This document shows, piece after piece, positions 17,628 to 27,570 of a DNA stretch of 64,000 bases. The position numbers and the translations under genes were made by a program. This stretch comes from a bacterium endosymbiont of Escarpia laminata (GTDB taxonomy: Bacteria; Pseudomonadota; Gammaproteobacteria; Chromatiales; Chromatiaceae): positions 37,066 to 101,065 of the forward strand of contig QGON01000056.1 of the NCBI GenBank assembly GCA_003660235.1. The letters are read 5' to 3'. Position 1 is the stretch's first letter. Every line of letters starts with the position of its first letter. The notes beneath the pieces were generated by a model. The model had not been told where the DNA came from. It worked only from the letters and a program-made list of their open reading frames with translations, and did no database searches.

Positions 17628-18265
17628 CAGTGTGCGACAGAGAGAGGCTCCTTAGACTTTTCGGTTTGGCGCAGAATGATTCCGCGCTCGACCAGGATTT
17701 CAAGCAGCTGCTCTACGCACACCTCCAGGGCGTTGTTTTCGGTATCGATGCTGATTTCAGGGTTTTCCGGTACCTCGTAGGGAGAGGAAATGCCTGTGAA
17801 ATCGGAGATTTCGCCAGCGCGGGCGCGTTTGTAGAGCCCTTTTACATCGCGTCTCTCGCACTCCTCGATGGAGCAATGGCAGTAGATCTCGATGAAATCA
17901 TCATCAACAAACAGCTTTCTGACATTTTTGCGATCATCCGTGAAGGGTGAGATAAAGGCGGTAAGGGCAATGACACCGGCTTCAACAAACAGTTTGGCCA
18001 TTTCGCCGATTCTGCGAATATTTTCTTTTCTGTCTTCAACACTGAACCCAAGATCACCACAGAGTCCATGGCGCACATTGTCCCCGTCAAAGACATAGGT
18101 GCGTCCTCCCCGCTGATGGAGTTGTTCCTCAAGCGCATGGGCCAGAGTCGATTTTCCCGAGCCGGAGAGACCGGTAAACCAGAGGACGACGGATTTGTGC
18201 TGATTGAGCTTTTCCCTGCGTTCGCGGGTGACAGTGGCGCAGTGCCAAACGATATTGTTGTCCAT
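17627..18265 (-). CDS. cysC: Adenylylsulfate (APS) kinase
   Basis: A 212-residue APS kinase: Walker [16 protein letters not shown] near residue 32, [17 protein letters not shown] near 60 (APS binding), [17 protein letters not shown], and [15 protein letters not shown]. It makes PAPS, the sulfuryl donor. There is no ATP sulfurylase or PAPS reductase next to it; it is the first gene of an operon with kpsC and kpsS. That placement suggests sulfation of the capsule rather than assimilation, in line with the sulfotransferase-like gene at 5428. The last 15 residues are an unconserved tail. Confidence 0.95.
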   Translation of the reverse strand: MDNNIVWHCATVTRERREKLNQHKSVVLWFTGLSGSGKSTLAHALEEQLHQRGGRTYVFDGDNVRHGLCGDLGFSVEDRKENIRRIGEMAKLFVEAGVIALTAFISPFTDDRKNVRKLFVDDDFIEIYCHCSIEECERRDVKGLYKRARAGEISDFTGISSPYEVPENPEISIDTENNALEVCVEQLLEILVERGIILRQTEKSKEPLSVAH

Positions 18266-18438
18266 TTTAGTATTTGCTTAAATTGTTGGGGTAATTATCA
18301 GATAAACAGCGCAAGAATATCATGGTGACGAAAAAACGCTATAGGGTATTGCGCATAGGAATTTTGGCCGTTTTTGCGATATTCAAGGATGTCTCCCAGT
18401 GGAGTAACAACTTTGCTTCGATGGGTTTCAACAGAACG

Positions 18439-18515
18439 GTAGGGTGGATAAGTGAAACGCATCCATCTTTTCTTGCGACCACTTTGGTGGATGCGCTGTG
18501 GCTTATCCACCCTAC
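18439..18515 (+). repeat. Inverted pair of REP-like elements
   Basis: GTAGGGTGGATAAGTGAAAC-GCATCCA and, facing it, TGGATGCGCTGTGGCTTATC-CACCCTAC form an inverted pair with about 20 bases between. The half-element is a dispersed repeat seen in many gammaproteobacteria. It lies between the start of cysC and the 3' end of the response regulator gene, both on the minus strand. Confidence 0.65.
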
Positions 18516-18557
18516 GGCCGCTACTGCCATATCCATCACTACAATGTTGATGGAGTA

Positions 18558-19214
18558 TTAGTGGGTGACGATGCCCTTCTCAATCGCATATGTGGTCAGG
18601 GCGGAAGCATTGTGCAGATCGAGCTTCTTCATCAGATTCGCGCGGTGTTTTTCAACGGTTTTAATACTGATGCAGAGGAACTCCGCCATGCTTTTGTTGG
18701 TATGCCCCTCCGCAACGAGCTTCAGTATCTGTTTTTCCCGTCGGGTGACTGTAGCCCACTCGGTCAATGGCTCGGAATTTTTTTGCCCGACCAGATATCC
18801 TTGCACTACCTTGTCGGTAATGTCAGGGCTTAAATAGATCTTGCCGCGCATCACCCTTTCCACTGCGATCAGCAGTTCAGAGTGGGTGGCGTCCTTGAGG
18901 ATGTAGCCGTTGGCCCCGGCATTGAGACTGGCGAGCACATACTCCTCCTCGTTGTGTGCCGTAAGCACGAGGATCTTCATTTCCGGGATCCGGTTTCTGA
19001 TCTCCTGTATTGCATCCATGCCGTTCATGCCTGGCATGTTCAGGTCCATGATCGTCATATCGGGTTTTTTTTCCACGGTGCAACGAATCGCCTCCCGACC
19101 GTTTCCCGCCTCTCCGACGATGGTGTAGTCAGGGTTGCTCTCTAACAGCGATTTCAAACCAGCCCTTAGGATTGTGTAGTCTTCTGCAAGAACTATTCGT
19201 ATCTTTTTTCCCAT
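18558..19214 (-). CDS. NarL/FixJ-family response regulator
   Basis: The 218-residue protein has a receiver domain (acidic pocket AED near 10-12, phospho-acceptor Asp57 in MDLNMPGMNG, Thr in VLTAHNE, Lys in ILKDATHS). A LuxR-type helix-turn-helix follows (TRREKQILKLVAEGHTNKSMAEFLCISIKTVEKHRANLMKKL near 150-195). It is transcribed away from the sensor kinase gene, which starts about 500 bases off on the other strand and is its natural partner. Targets are unknown. Confidence 0.93.
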   Translation of the reverse strand: MGKKIRIVLAEDYTILRAGLKSLLESNPDYTIVGEAGNGREAIRCTVEKKPDMTIMDLNMPGMNGMDAIQEIRNRIPEMKILVLTAHNEEEYVLASLNAGANGYILKDATHSELLIAVERVMRGKIYLSPDITDKVVQGYLVGQKNSEPLTEWATVTRREKQILKLVAEGHTNKSMAEFLCISIKTVEKHRANLMKKLDLHNASALTTYAIEKGIVTH

Positions 19215-19731
19215 CTTTATATGCCTGATTCACTGCAAATGCAGCTTCTCATGGTGATGCCTGCGTCTTCTCGATCCTGCAACCGAATTTCCGGCAACAG
19301 TTGAACATGTCCAGTGAAAGCCAGGCCACAGCAGGGTGGCATTCAATTTCCGGTTCAATCATCTCGACCTATAACCTCCAGGGTTAGTCGGTGTCCATGT
19401 TAATGAATATAGTCAAATGATGCTTTATTCAAATCAAACGGTTCATTAGATCGTTTTTGACGCACAATGCATAAAACGGGCGTTTGGCAAACACTTCACG
19501 CACGATGTGACTCAGCTTACTCTCATTTACCTGGTGTGAAAATATAACCCTAATATTGCTCATTTCCCAAGGTAAGCCTTGCCCCTGGGTAGCGGTTCTG
19601 TCAATTAGGGGCTACATTGCAAGGGTGGCCTAAGCTGGCAGGTAGAGTGGTGTGACGCTTACGAGTGGGTGCTACTCCTGATTCTTGCGAACGACGGTAC
19701 TTGTGAATCTATATTGCATGGGAGTGTTGTA
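19215..19731 (+). other. Intergenic region between divergent regulator and kinase
   Basis: No convincing gene is seen. It must hold the two divergent promoters, but no clear -35/-10 pair stands out. A short segment near 19226-19262 (CACTGCAAATGCAG...TCATGG) resembles one beyond the kinase near 21118-21148 (CACTGACTGCAAGTGCAG..TCATGG); the meaning is unclear. Confidence 0.4.
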
Positions 19732-21096
19732 TTGGAGGCGAAGAGACAGGGTAAAATTCACCTCACCCGGTTTTTCGGGCTGACCAGCTTTATCTCGATT
19801 TCAGTCACGGCGCTGTTAATCATCATTTTCATCCGTGGGCTGATAGTGAGTTCCGTCGAGGAGATCTCTGAACAGGGTAATTCGACCTTGACTCGTGCGG
19901 CGGTCTCTTTTTTCGCAGATGAATTGAATGCTTTCATCGAGCAGGCAGAGCAGAGTGGCGAGGAAGATGCCGCGGCGATTATGGTGTCCACTCACTTGCG
20001 GCGGCATGTTCATGATTTGCTACGAGAAACATCGGTGGTTAGGGTAAAGATCTATGATTGGAGCGGAAGAGTGATCTACTCCACCAAGCCAGAGCAGATC
20101 GGCCGAATACAGGACGGTAACCTGGGCTTCGCCGCCGCGATCAGTGGGAACGAGACGACCAGAATTCTTTATCGCGACACCTTCAACCTGTTTGACGAGG
20201 AGACGGAAGACGAAAACCTCGTTCAGACCTATGTGCCGATTCACGCACCGGACAAGAGCAACATTATTGGCGTGTTCGAGATCTATTCCGATATCAACGA
20301 ACAGATCAAGGGTGCAGGAACCAGCGTTGCCGGACTGATTCTCGGCGTTGTGGTGGTTATGGTGATTCTGTTCGGTATTCTGCTCTTCCATATCAAAAGG
20401 GCTGAACGGATCATCGAGGATAAACAGCGTGAAAACAGGGAACGACAGCATACACTCGAGGTCCTTTCGTCAAAGATGCTGACTGCACAGGAAGATGAGA
20501 AGAAACGTATTGCTAATGAATTGCACGAAGACGTGGTGCAGATCCTGGTCGCGGTCAAGTTTCACCTTGAAAACCAGCTTCAGCAGCTGGGCAAAGACAC
20601 CGATTCGTCGAAAAACGAATCTGAGCAAATGGTAAAAGTGTTACAGGATGCTGCACGAAAGATCCGGGCGGTGGCAGTTGATCTGCGAAACCCGAGTCTT
20701 GATGATTTTGGCCTTAGGACCACTGTCGATTCAATGGTCAGGGAGTACAGTTCCGTTTCGGATGATCTCAACTTCGTTGCAACAGTGCAGATTCCGGAAG
20801 ATGAGATCCCCCTGGAGCGCAAAACCATCATCTATCGCATTCTCAGTGAGACGTTGACCGCGATCTGCAAGCTCGGATATACGGCAGGTACGATCAAGAT
20901 TGATCTGAAGCAATCTCCAGCGGGGATGGAACTTGGTATCGAGACGAATTGGAGAAATGAAATCGGGAACGATGATCTGGGAGCGGTTGATGGGTTTGCT
21001 GCAATGCGGGAAAAGACGATTCTCTCAGGGGGGGGGGGTTCCTCTGTGCGTAACGATTCCGGTTCGGTCACTCGGTTGTCGGTCTGGCCCAACTAA
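19732..21096 (+). CDS. NarX-like sensor histidine kinase with degenerate ATPase domain
   Basis: Membrane sensor: TM1 (FISISVTALLIIIFIRGLIV), a periplasmic region of about 160 residues, TM2 (VAGLILGVVVVMVILFGILLF), then a HisKA_3 helix EDEKKRIANELHEDVVQ with the phospho-acceptor His. The ATPase domain departs from family rules: the N-box reads SETLTAICKLG where EALxNxxKH is expected (Asn absent), and no DxGxG is seen. GFAAMREKTILSGGGG keeps part of the G2 box and is encoded by an 11-G run. It may be phosphatase-biased or inactive. Start TTG 19732 follows GGGAG; GTG 19669 is an alternative. It diverges from the response regulator at 18558. Confidence 0.8.
   Translation: MEAKRQGKIHLTRFFGLTSFISISVTALLIIIFIRGLIVSSVEEISEQGNSTLTRAAVSFFADELNAFIEQAEQSGEEDAAAIMVSTHLRRHVHDLLRETSVVRVKIYDWSGRVIYSTKPEQIGRIQDGNLGFAAAISGNETTRILYRDTFNLFDEETEDENLVQTYVPIHAPDKSNIIGVFEIYSDINEQIKGAGTSVAGLILGVVVVMVILFGILLFHIKRAERIIEDKQRENRERQHTLEVLSSKMLTAQEDEKKRIANELHEDVVQILVAVKFHLENQLQQLGKDTDSSKNESEQMVKVLQDAARKIRAVAVDLRNPSLDDFGLRTTVDSMVREYSSVSDDLNFVATVQIPEDEIPLERKTIIYRILSETLTAICKLGYTAGTIKIDLKQSPAGMELGIETNWRNEIGNDDLGAVDGFAAMREKTILSGGGGSSVRNDSGSVTRLSVWPN
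21028..21038 (+). repeat. Homopolymeric tract of 11 G in kinase gene
   Basis: Eleven consecutive G residues encode four glycines near the C-terminus of the kinase. Tracts of this length slip readily, so the last 25 codons could be switched in and out of frame. Confidence 0.75.
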
Positions 21097-21821
21097 ATTG
21101 GTGAACTTCTGCGGGGTCACTGACTGCAAGTGCAGATCATGGTTCATGCCAGCTAAACTTCAAATCTGATCAGGGATTGCTCTAATATCCTCTATCTTTT
21201 TGATAAAAAAACAAACTCTCCAAAAGGAAAGAAATAAAAAAGTACAGGGTTCTGCTAATAATGCCGAAAAATATCTTGGTATGTAGTTGCGTGGGTAGGG
21301 TGGGTGTTTGAAAAAGGTAGGTCTTATGCTTATTCGGTTTTACAGGCAAGACAGCAAGATCAGCTTCCGTTGAACGCATCAATAATCTATAACTCAATGT
21401 TTTATAAGAATATATTTTATTTCTGGTTGTCTGGAAATTAGTCTGTAAAAAAAATCGGCACCCTTTTCCCGATTCTTCTACATGCGTTCTGTTCAGAAAG
21501 AGCGTGCCTTGGAATATGTTTTTAAAATCATACACCTATGAGTGGGTGGCAGTGCGGGCGCAGTCTTGATTCATTGCAGTCCGAGAAAAGCAGAAATTCA
21601 TTCTGCAAAAAGACTGTAGGGTATTTTGCCTATATTACTGTGGGTCGATTCACGGTCGATTCTTTTTTTCACTATGATTGGCATCAATCAGACTGACTAA
21701 GTTGAAGTTGATAAAGCCCGTCCATTGACGGGACGTGGTAAATACTGCCCTTCAGGCTTGTCGATGGGGATGGTAAAGATGTGCACAGAGTGGGACGGTG
21801 ACTCAAGCCGAAAGAATCATA
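21097..21821 (+). other. Long AT-rich intergenic region upstream of the secretion operon
   Basis: About 720 bases without a believable gene. The only longer frame (21182-21535, minus) has no family features. A small perfect hairpin CCCGTC-CATT-GACGGG lies at 21717-21732, about 90 bases before gspD. It could be a leader structure or the end of the preceding unit, although no T-run follows. The operon promoter is presumably here. Confidence 0.4.
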
Positions 21822-24068
21822 ATGATATCCAGCAAAATTAGAAAATTGGGATGGATCGTAACGCTGACTTTTATAGTGGCGTGCGCCCCGGTGACCGAGA
21901 AACCGGCCAGACAGTTTGAGCCACGGCTAGTGGAATCAACGCCGATGCCTGTGGTGCCGGAAGATCAGACCCCTAACCTGCAATACCCGGCAGGCGAACA
22001 GGAACCGGTCTATGCAACAGTCATGGGCGATGATCGGGAGTCTCTTGAGAACAAGGCACCGTTCATGAAGCTCGGCAGTGGGAAATTTATCAACGCACCT
22101 GCCAGGAAGGAACAGGTTGTGAAGCCGTCGGGCGAAATAACCCTGAATTTTGAGAGCGTGGATATCCGCGAAGTCATCAAAATCATTTTTGAGGAGATAC
22201 TGCAGGAAAACTATCTGATCGACCAGAAGGTCCAGGGGGTGGTAACGATGCACACAGAGACCCCTGTGGCGGTCGATAGTGTGCTCGCTATCCTGGAGTC
22301 GGTCCTGCATAGCAACGGCGCCGGTCTTGTCCTGAGCCATGGGATTTACAAGATTGTTGCGCTCTCTGATATCAAAAAACAGTCGGTGGTTCCGTCGGTT
22401 GGAAAACGGGGAAAAAGCATCTCAGCGGGTTTTGGCACACAGATCGTTCCCCTCCAGTATGTTGCGGCAAAAGAGATCCGCAAGATACTGGAACCAATGA
22501 TCCCGGAGGGGCTGTCGTTGAGTATCGATGAGGCCAGAAACCTGCTGTTTATTTCGGGAATCCGGTCGCAGATCAATCAGGCACTCGAGACGATCAAGCT
22601 GTTCGATGTCGATTGGCTGAAAGGGATGTCCTTCGGCCTGTTTCCTCTGGAGTATGCGGATTCTGCCACGATCGTGGATGAGTTAAACAAAATCATCGGT
22701 TCTGCTGGTGACAGCCCCTTATCAGGCATTGTGCGTTTGGTGCCGATCGAGAGACTTAACTCCGTCATGGTGATTACACACCAGCCGAGATATCTTGAAG
22801 AGGCAAGACGTCTGGTGGAGCAGTTTGACAGGGGAACAGTGACTTCTCCCGGACAACGTCTCTATGTCTATCACCTGAAGCACGGCAAAGCAGAAGAAAT
22901 CGCCGGTCTGTTGCAGGAGATCTTTGGTGGTGCTGGAAGCTCTGGGTCGGACTCCGGTGCAGGCAAGGGTGTTCCGCCCCCGCAGGAGCGGTCCAACGTG
23001 CGTTCCGCGTCTCAGTCTGCGGTCCCTCCCAAAGGTGGGGCCAAAGAGAGTCTCTCCACTGGGTCTGCGAGTATGACAGCCGGCAAAGAGGGGGGGGGTG
23101 GCGGCCAGGGTTCAATCAATATCATTCCTGATCAGAACCGCAATGCGATTCTTATACTCGCCTCGGCTCGGGATTACAGGGCAGTGGAGGCTACTATTCG
23201 CAAGCTTGACGTGCAGCCTATGCAGGTGTTGATCGAGGCTACGATTGCTGAAGTGGCTTTGACCGATAATCTGAGTTACGGCGTGCGCTGGTTTCTCCAG
23301 GGAAACCTTGGAGATCACACGATTCAGACAGGTCTGAACCTGCCGCTTCCCGGCACAGTATCGGGTCCCGGACTTGCGCTGGGTATCCTCAACAGTGCGG
23401 ATGAATTAAGATTTTTTTTCGATCTGCTCAATGCCCAGTCTTCCGTTGAGTTTCTGTCCGCGCCCCAGATCATGGTAGTGGACAATAAAACAGCCAATTT
23501 CCGCGTGGGTGATCAGATTCCCATAACTACCCGCTCTTCACAGAGCACCACCAATCCTGATGCGCCGATCGTTACAGAGGTGCAGTTTCGTGATACAGGA
23601 ACGCTGCTGTCGGTTACGCCCAGGGTTAATGTTGGCGGCATGGTGACACTTGAAATCAACCAGGAGGTCAGTGTGCCGGGAACTTCGCCTGCGGTGGGTG
23701 GCGGTGGGAATGTTCCCATCTCCCAGCGCACTATTGATAGTACTGTCGTGGTGCATAGCGGACAGACCGTGGTGCTTGGTGGCATGATCACCCAGTCCAC
23801 CACCCATTCGCAAGATGGAATCCCCGTTCTCATGGACTTGCCAGGTATCGGCAAATTCTTTAGTAGTACGACGGAAGACGTCACTCGAACCGAACTCATT
23901 ATTACCATCACGCCGCATGTCATCACTAATCCGATGCAGGCAAAGGCAGTGACCGACAGGCTTCGAAGACGGCTCAAGGATGCGAGTGTGCTGGAGATGT
24001 CTATACAAGAGATCTCCGCGAGACCTGCCTTACCCAGCGAAACCCCGACCGTGGAATCGGTGCAGTGA
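21822..24068 (+). CDS. gspD: Type II secretion secretin GspD, lipoprotein form
   Basis: The outer-membrane channel of the type II system. From ATG 21822 it is 748 residues, starting with a lipoprotein signal (WIVTLTFIVAC; lipid on Cys21), so it may reach the outer membrane without a separate pilotin. N-domains follow from about 106 (LNFESVDIREVIKIIFEE), with repeated N1-N3 modules. A Gly/Ser-rich linker (about 370-431, containing a 9-G run at 23090-23098) comes next, then the secretin core with LNAQSSVEFLSAPQIMVVDN and the terminal VVLGGMITQ...LPGIGKFF...ELIITITPHVI. An upstream GTG at 21798 is an alternative start. First gene of the operon. Confidence 0.93.
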   Translation: MISSKIRKLGWIVTLTFIVACAPVTEKPARQFEPRLVESTPMPVVPEDQTPNLQYPAGEQEPVYATVMGDDRESLENKAPFMKLGSGKFINAPARKEQVVKPSGEITLNFESVDIREVIKIIFEEILQENYLIDQKVQGVVTMHTETPVAVDSVLAILESVLHSNGAGLVLSHGIYKIVALSDIKKQSVVPSVGKRGKSISAGFGTQIVPLQYVAAKEIRKILEPMIPEGLSLSIDEARNLLFISGIRSQINQALETIKLFDVDWLKGMSFGLFPLEYADSATIVDELNKIIGSAGDSPLSGIVRLVPIERLNSVMVITHQPRYLEEARRLVEQFDRGTVTSPGQRLYVYHLKHGKAEEIAGLLQEIFGGAGSSGSDSGAGKGVPPPQERSNVRSASQSAVPPKGGAKESLSTGSASMTAGKEGGGGGQGSINIIPDQNRNAILILASARDYRAVEATIRKLDVQPMQVLIEATIAEVALTDNLSYGVRWFLQGNLGDHTIQTGLNLPLPGTVSGPGLALGILNSADELRFFFDLLNAQSSVEFLSAPQIMVVDNKTANFRVGDQIPITTRSSQSTTNPDAPIVTEVQFRDTGTLLSVTPRVNVGGMVTLEINQEVSVPGTSPAVGGGGNVPISQRTIDSTVVVHSGQTVVLGGMITQSTTHSQDGIPVLMDLPGIGKFFSSTTEDVTRTELIITITPHVITNPMQAKAVTDRLRRRLKDASVLEMSIQEISARPALPSETPTVESVQ

Positions 24069-24130
24069 GAATTGGAGCGATGTGACGTGGGTGTTGAAAA
24101 GAATCGATGCCGCAGAGGCAGGAACCATTA

Positions 24131-25891
24131 ATGATTGTTTCGGTACCAGACAAGCGCCTTGAGGCAGCAGTCAGTGAAGTTGCTGTGGATGAGGCTGTTC
24201 CAGTCAATGGCGGCCTTGGCGCCTATCTGGTCCGAACAGGACGCCTAAGGCAGGACGAGGCGGACAATGCCTTCAAAATCTTTCTGGATCAGGATGGCGA
24301 AGCCTCGTTCGGATTGTTGTTGGTGCGTATGGGAATGCTCTCTGACAAGGACCTTGCGGAGGCGCAAGCGGCATGTCTTGATATTCCCCTCATAGATGGA
24401 AGAGCATTCCCGGATACCATGCCCTGCGAAGGTAAGGTGTCCAGGGAATTTCTGAAAAAGAACCTCAGTGTGATCGTCGAGGAGAACGACGATAACCTCA
24501 TCGTGGCAATGGCAGACCCCGACAATCACTATTTGCTCGATGCATTGAAAATGATTACGGGCAAGAAGGTAGAACCCAGGGTGGGTATTGCCTCAGAGAT
24601 CGAGGCGGCTTTTCGTCAAAAATATAGCGGGACAGGGGAAGCCGAAGCAGCCGGTTCTGACTTCAATGTGACGGGGGCCGGGATCTCCGGTGATGACGTG
24701 GAACACCTGAAGGAACTGGCGAGCGAAGCGCCGGTCATCAAGTTGGTCAATCAGTTGATTCAGCAAGCGGTCAGTCAGAATGCTTCGGATATTCATATCG
24801 AGCCGTTTGAAAGGATGCTGATGATTAGATACCGCGTGGATGGTGTTCTGCGGGAGGTGGAACGTGCCCCTGTTGAGATCGCTGCCGCTGTGGTATCCAG
24901 AATCAAGATTTTGTCCAATCTGAACATTGCAGAGCGTCGTTTGCCGCAGGATGGAAGATTTCAGCTTACCGTGCGGGGTTCACGGCTCGATCTGCGCGTA
25001 TCCACTGCACCTACGATAAACGGCGAGAGTGTGGTGCTCCGTCTGCTGCCAAGCAACAGAACAGCAGATGACTTCGACGGCCTTGGGTTTACACAAAAAC
25101 AGAAGGAAGACCTTCTGTCCGTACTCTCCTATCCTCACGGTATCGTATTGGTGACAGGGCCTACCGGCAGCGGTAAAACGACCACTCTCTACGCTGCATT
25201 AAACTATCTCAATACCCCAGAGAAGAAGATTCTCACTGTAGAGGATCCAGTAGAATATAACATTGAAGGTATAAACCAAATCCAGGTTAAACCACAGATC
25301 GGCCTGACATTTGCCAACGCCCTGCGTACTATCGTGCGGCAGGATCCGGATGTGATAATGATCGGTGAGATGCGGGATCAGGAGACCGCATCCATAGCCG
25401 TGCAGTCTGCGCTTACGGGCCACCTGGTGCTATCTACGCTGCATACTAATGACGCAGCGGGAAGTATCACCCGGCTTCTCGATATGGGGGTGGATGATTT
25501 CCTGCTCAAATCGACGGTAAATGCTGTCGTCGCGCAACGGTTGGTTCGCACACTCTGTAATGACTGCAAGAAACCTTATGTGGTCTCCGACAAAGTGGAA
25601 GAGCGGTTACATCTTCGGGAAATCGTTGGAGATGCTGAAATAACGCTCTATTCGGCGGAGGGTTGTGATAAGTGTGATGGAACAGGTTTTACAGGTCGCT
25701 CGGCAATCGTCGAACTCATCATACTTGATGATGGGCTAAGGGATTTGATCATTAGCCATGCCGATTCGGTCGCAATTGCGCGTTACGCCAGGGAGAACGG
25801 ATCGGACACGATGTACGAAGATGGGCTCAGAAAAGCTGCTGCCGGGGTGACCACTATTGAGGAGGTGTTGCGTGTAACGCGACTCGACTGA
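24131..25891 (+). CDS. gspE: Type II secretion ATPase GspE
   Basis: The cytoplasmic ATPase that powers the pseudopilus. The 586-residue protein has an N-terminal GspE_N/MshEN-like domain (GAYLVRTGRLRQDEAD), ASDIHIEPFE, Walker A GPTGSGKTTTLYAAL near 343, the Asp box TVEDPVEYNI, Walker B VIMIGEMRDQETA, and a His box LSTLHTNDA. The GspE tetracysteine zinc site is complete: CNDC near 475 and CDKC near 512. Start ATG 24131 is preferred over 24107 for its AGGAA site. Confidence 0.95.
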   Translation: MIVSVPDKRLEAAVSEVAVDEAVPVNGGLGAYLVRTGRLRQDEADNAFKIFLDQDGEASFGLLLVRMGMLSDKDLAEAQAACLDIPLIDGRAFPDTMPCEGKVSREFLKKNLSVIVEENDDNLIVAMADPDNHYLLDALKMITGKKVEPRVGIASEIEAAFRQKYSGTGEAEAAGSDFNVTGAGISGDDVEHLKELASEAPVIKLVNQLIQQAVSQNASDIHIEPFERMLMIRYRVDGVLREVERAPVEIAAAVVSRIKILSNLNIAERRLPQDGRFQLTVRGSRLDLRVSTAPTINGESVVLRLLPSNRTADDFDGLGFTQKQKEDLLSVLSYPHGIVLVTGPTGSGKTTTLYAALNYLNTPEKKILTVEDPVEYNIEGINQIQVKPQIGLTFANALRTIVRQDPDVIMIGEMRDQETASIAVQSALTGHLVLSTLHTNDAAGSITRLLDMGVDDFLLKSTVNAVVAQRLVRTLCNDCKKPYVVSDKVEERLHLREIVGDAEITLYSAEGCDKCDGTGFTGRSAIVELIILDDGLRDLIISHADSVAIARYARENGSDTMYEDGLRKAAAGVTTIEEVLRVTRLD

Positions 25892-25892
25892 T

Positions 25893-27113
25893 ATGGCAGC
25901 CTACTTCTTCAGAGCCGCATCCCTGGATGGAGATATTACGGAAGGGATTGTCGATGGCAGCAGTCGCGAGAGCGTCGTTGAACTCATCCAATCCCAAGGC
26001 AAGATTCCGATCAGGGTAGAACTGAAAACGGAAACCCCAGCGAAAAAACTCAGTAAGTCATCGAATTCCTTCTTCAAGCGCAGAAAAAAAGATCAGATAC
26101 TGACTTTTACACGTGAACTCTCGACACTTCTAAAGGCAGGACTTTCTTTGGATAAGTCTCTTTCACTGCTGATAGAGGTAAACAGTGCCGACCCGTATTC
26201 ACAAGTGCTCGCGAATCTCCAGGACAAGATTAAAGGCGGGGCCTCTTTTGCTGATGCCCTGGAATCAGAGGGGAGTGAGTTTCCAAGTATCTATGTCAGC
26301 CTGGTAAGGGCGGGTGAACTTGGCGGTGCACTTGAGACCGTACTGGAGCGCCTTGCCGACCACCTCGAACGTAGCAGTGAACTGCGTGAATCGCTGAAAT
26401 CCGCCATGATCTATCCAATGATTTTGGTGGTGGTGGCGATCTCATCGATTATTTTACTCCTGACCTATGTGATTCCCCAGTTCAAAGAACTTTTCGAAGG
26501 TATGGGGAGTTCTCTTCCAATGTCGACGGCTATCGTTTTGCAGGCAGGAGACTTTGTTAAACACCAGGGATGGATCGTTCTGCTGGTCATTCTTTTGGTT
26601 GTGATGCTTATCCGGTACCAATTACGCACGCCGGAGGGAAAATTACGTTGGCACAGGCGGGTGTTGTCGATGCCGCTGGTTGGTGATCTTGTTACACGGA
26701 TGGAAGTGGCTGTGTTCAGCCGTACGCTGGGAACGTTACTGCAGAACGGAATTCCTATGATAAAGGCAATCTCCATCGTGCGCGAGACGGTACAAAACCG
26801 GGTCATAACGAAAAGTATGGATGATGTTATCAAGGCGTTGAAAGAGGGGGGTGATCTCTCCTCGCCATTGGCTGCATCGGGATATTTCCCCGATTTTGCC
26901 GTACAGATGATCCGAGTCGGTGAAGAGTCTGGCGAGATGGAGCAGATGTTGCTTCATGTTGCGGATATCTACGATAAAGAGGTCAACCGGGAGTTGAAGC
27001 GGACGTTGTCGATTCTGGAACCGGTACTGATCCTTGTTCTTGGCGTAATTATCGCGGGTGTAATCATGTCCATACTGGTGGCGATTATGGGCATCAATCA
27101 AATGGTTGTATGA
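25893..27113 (+). CDS. gspF: Type II secretion inner-membrane protein GspF
   Basis: A 406-residue platform protein with two repeated GspF domains: FTRELSTLLKAGLSLDKSLSLLI near 70 and FSRTLGTLLQNGIPMIKAISIV near 270. Membrane segments lie at about 170-195 (MIYPMILVVVAISSIILLLTYVI), 220-240, and at the C-terminus (EPVLILVLGVIIAGVIMSILVAI). It starts one base after gspE stops. It contacts GspE and GspL at the inner membrane. Confidence 0.95.
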   Translation: MAAYFFRAASLDGDITEGIVDGSSRESVVELIQSQGKIPIRVELKTETPAKKLSKSSNSFFKRRKKDQILTFTRELSTLLKAGLSLDKSLSLLIEVNSADPYSQVLANLQDKIKGGASFADALESEGSEFPSIYVSLVRAGELGGALETVLERLADHLERSSELRESLKSAMIYPMILVVVAISSIILLLTYVIPQFKELFEGMGSSLPMSTAIVLQAGDFVKHQGWIVLLVILLVVMLIRYQLRTPEGKLRWHRRVLSMPLVGDLVTRMEVAVFSRTLGTLLQNGIPMIKAISIVRETVQNRVITKSMDDVIKALKEGGDLSSPLAASGYFPDFAVQMIRVGEESGEMEQMLLHVADIYDKEVNRELKRTLSILEPVLILVLGVIIAGVIMSILVAIMGINQMVV

Positions 27114-27125
27114 GAGGCAGAATGT

Positions 27126-27563
27126 ATGATCAAAAAAATGGCATATAACCGATCACAAGTGTGTTATGGATTCACATTGATCGAACTGTTGGTGGTCTTG
27201 GTGATATTGGGGCTGCTTGCAGGCCTGGTTGGTCCACAGATGGTGCGTTATCTCGGCGGTGCGAAAACTGATACCACGATGTTGCAAATCGAGGAGTTTG
27301 GCGCTGGGCTGGATCTGTTTCATCTGGAGGTTGGCCGCTACCCGACCACAGATGAAGGTCTGATCGCGCTTGTCGAAAAACCAAATAGCGTAGAGGGTTG
27401 GAATGGCCCGTATCTGAAGAAAAAGCAGATTCCGGAAGATCCCTGGGGAAATGAGTATCTATATAGGTTTCCTGGGGATAATGGAATTTATGACCTCTAT
27501 TCGTTTGGGCAGGACAATGCAGAAGGCGGATCTGGTGAGGCGCAGGACATCGTGAGCTGGTGA
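27126..27563 (+). CDS. gspG: Major pseudopilin GspG
   Basis: The 145-residue protein has the prepilin peptidase site YG/FTLIELLVVLVILGLLAGLVGP after a 15-residue leader. Signature features of the major pseudopilin are present: RYPTTDEGLIALVE, PYLKK and DPWGNEY, and a C-terminal calcium loop DLYSFGQDNAEGGSGEAQDI. The leader peptidase GspO is not in this window, so processing relies on a peptidase encoded elsewhere. Confidence 0.96.
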   Translation: MIKKMAYNRSQVCYGFTLIELLVVLVILGLLAGLVGPQMVRYLGGAKTDTTMLQIEEFGAGLDLFHLEVGRYPTTDEGLIALVEKPNSVEGWNGPYLKKKQIPEDPWGNEYLYRFPGDNGIYDLYSFGQDNAEGGSGEAQDIVSW

Positions 27564-27570
27564 GATCGCC

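Noticed and set aside
21182..21535. 117-codon minus-strand frame in the gap before gspD
   Set aside because: No start signal, low-complexity AT-rich composition and no family features; most likely chance.
21717..21821. Cyclic-di-GMP riboswitch before gspD
   Set aside because: A hairpin and some GGGACG-like bases are there, but the conserved core of known GEMM classes is not.
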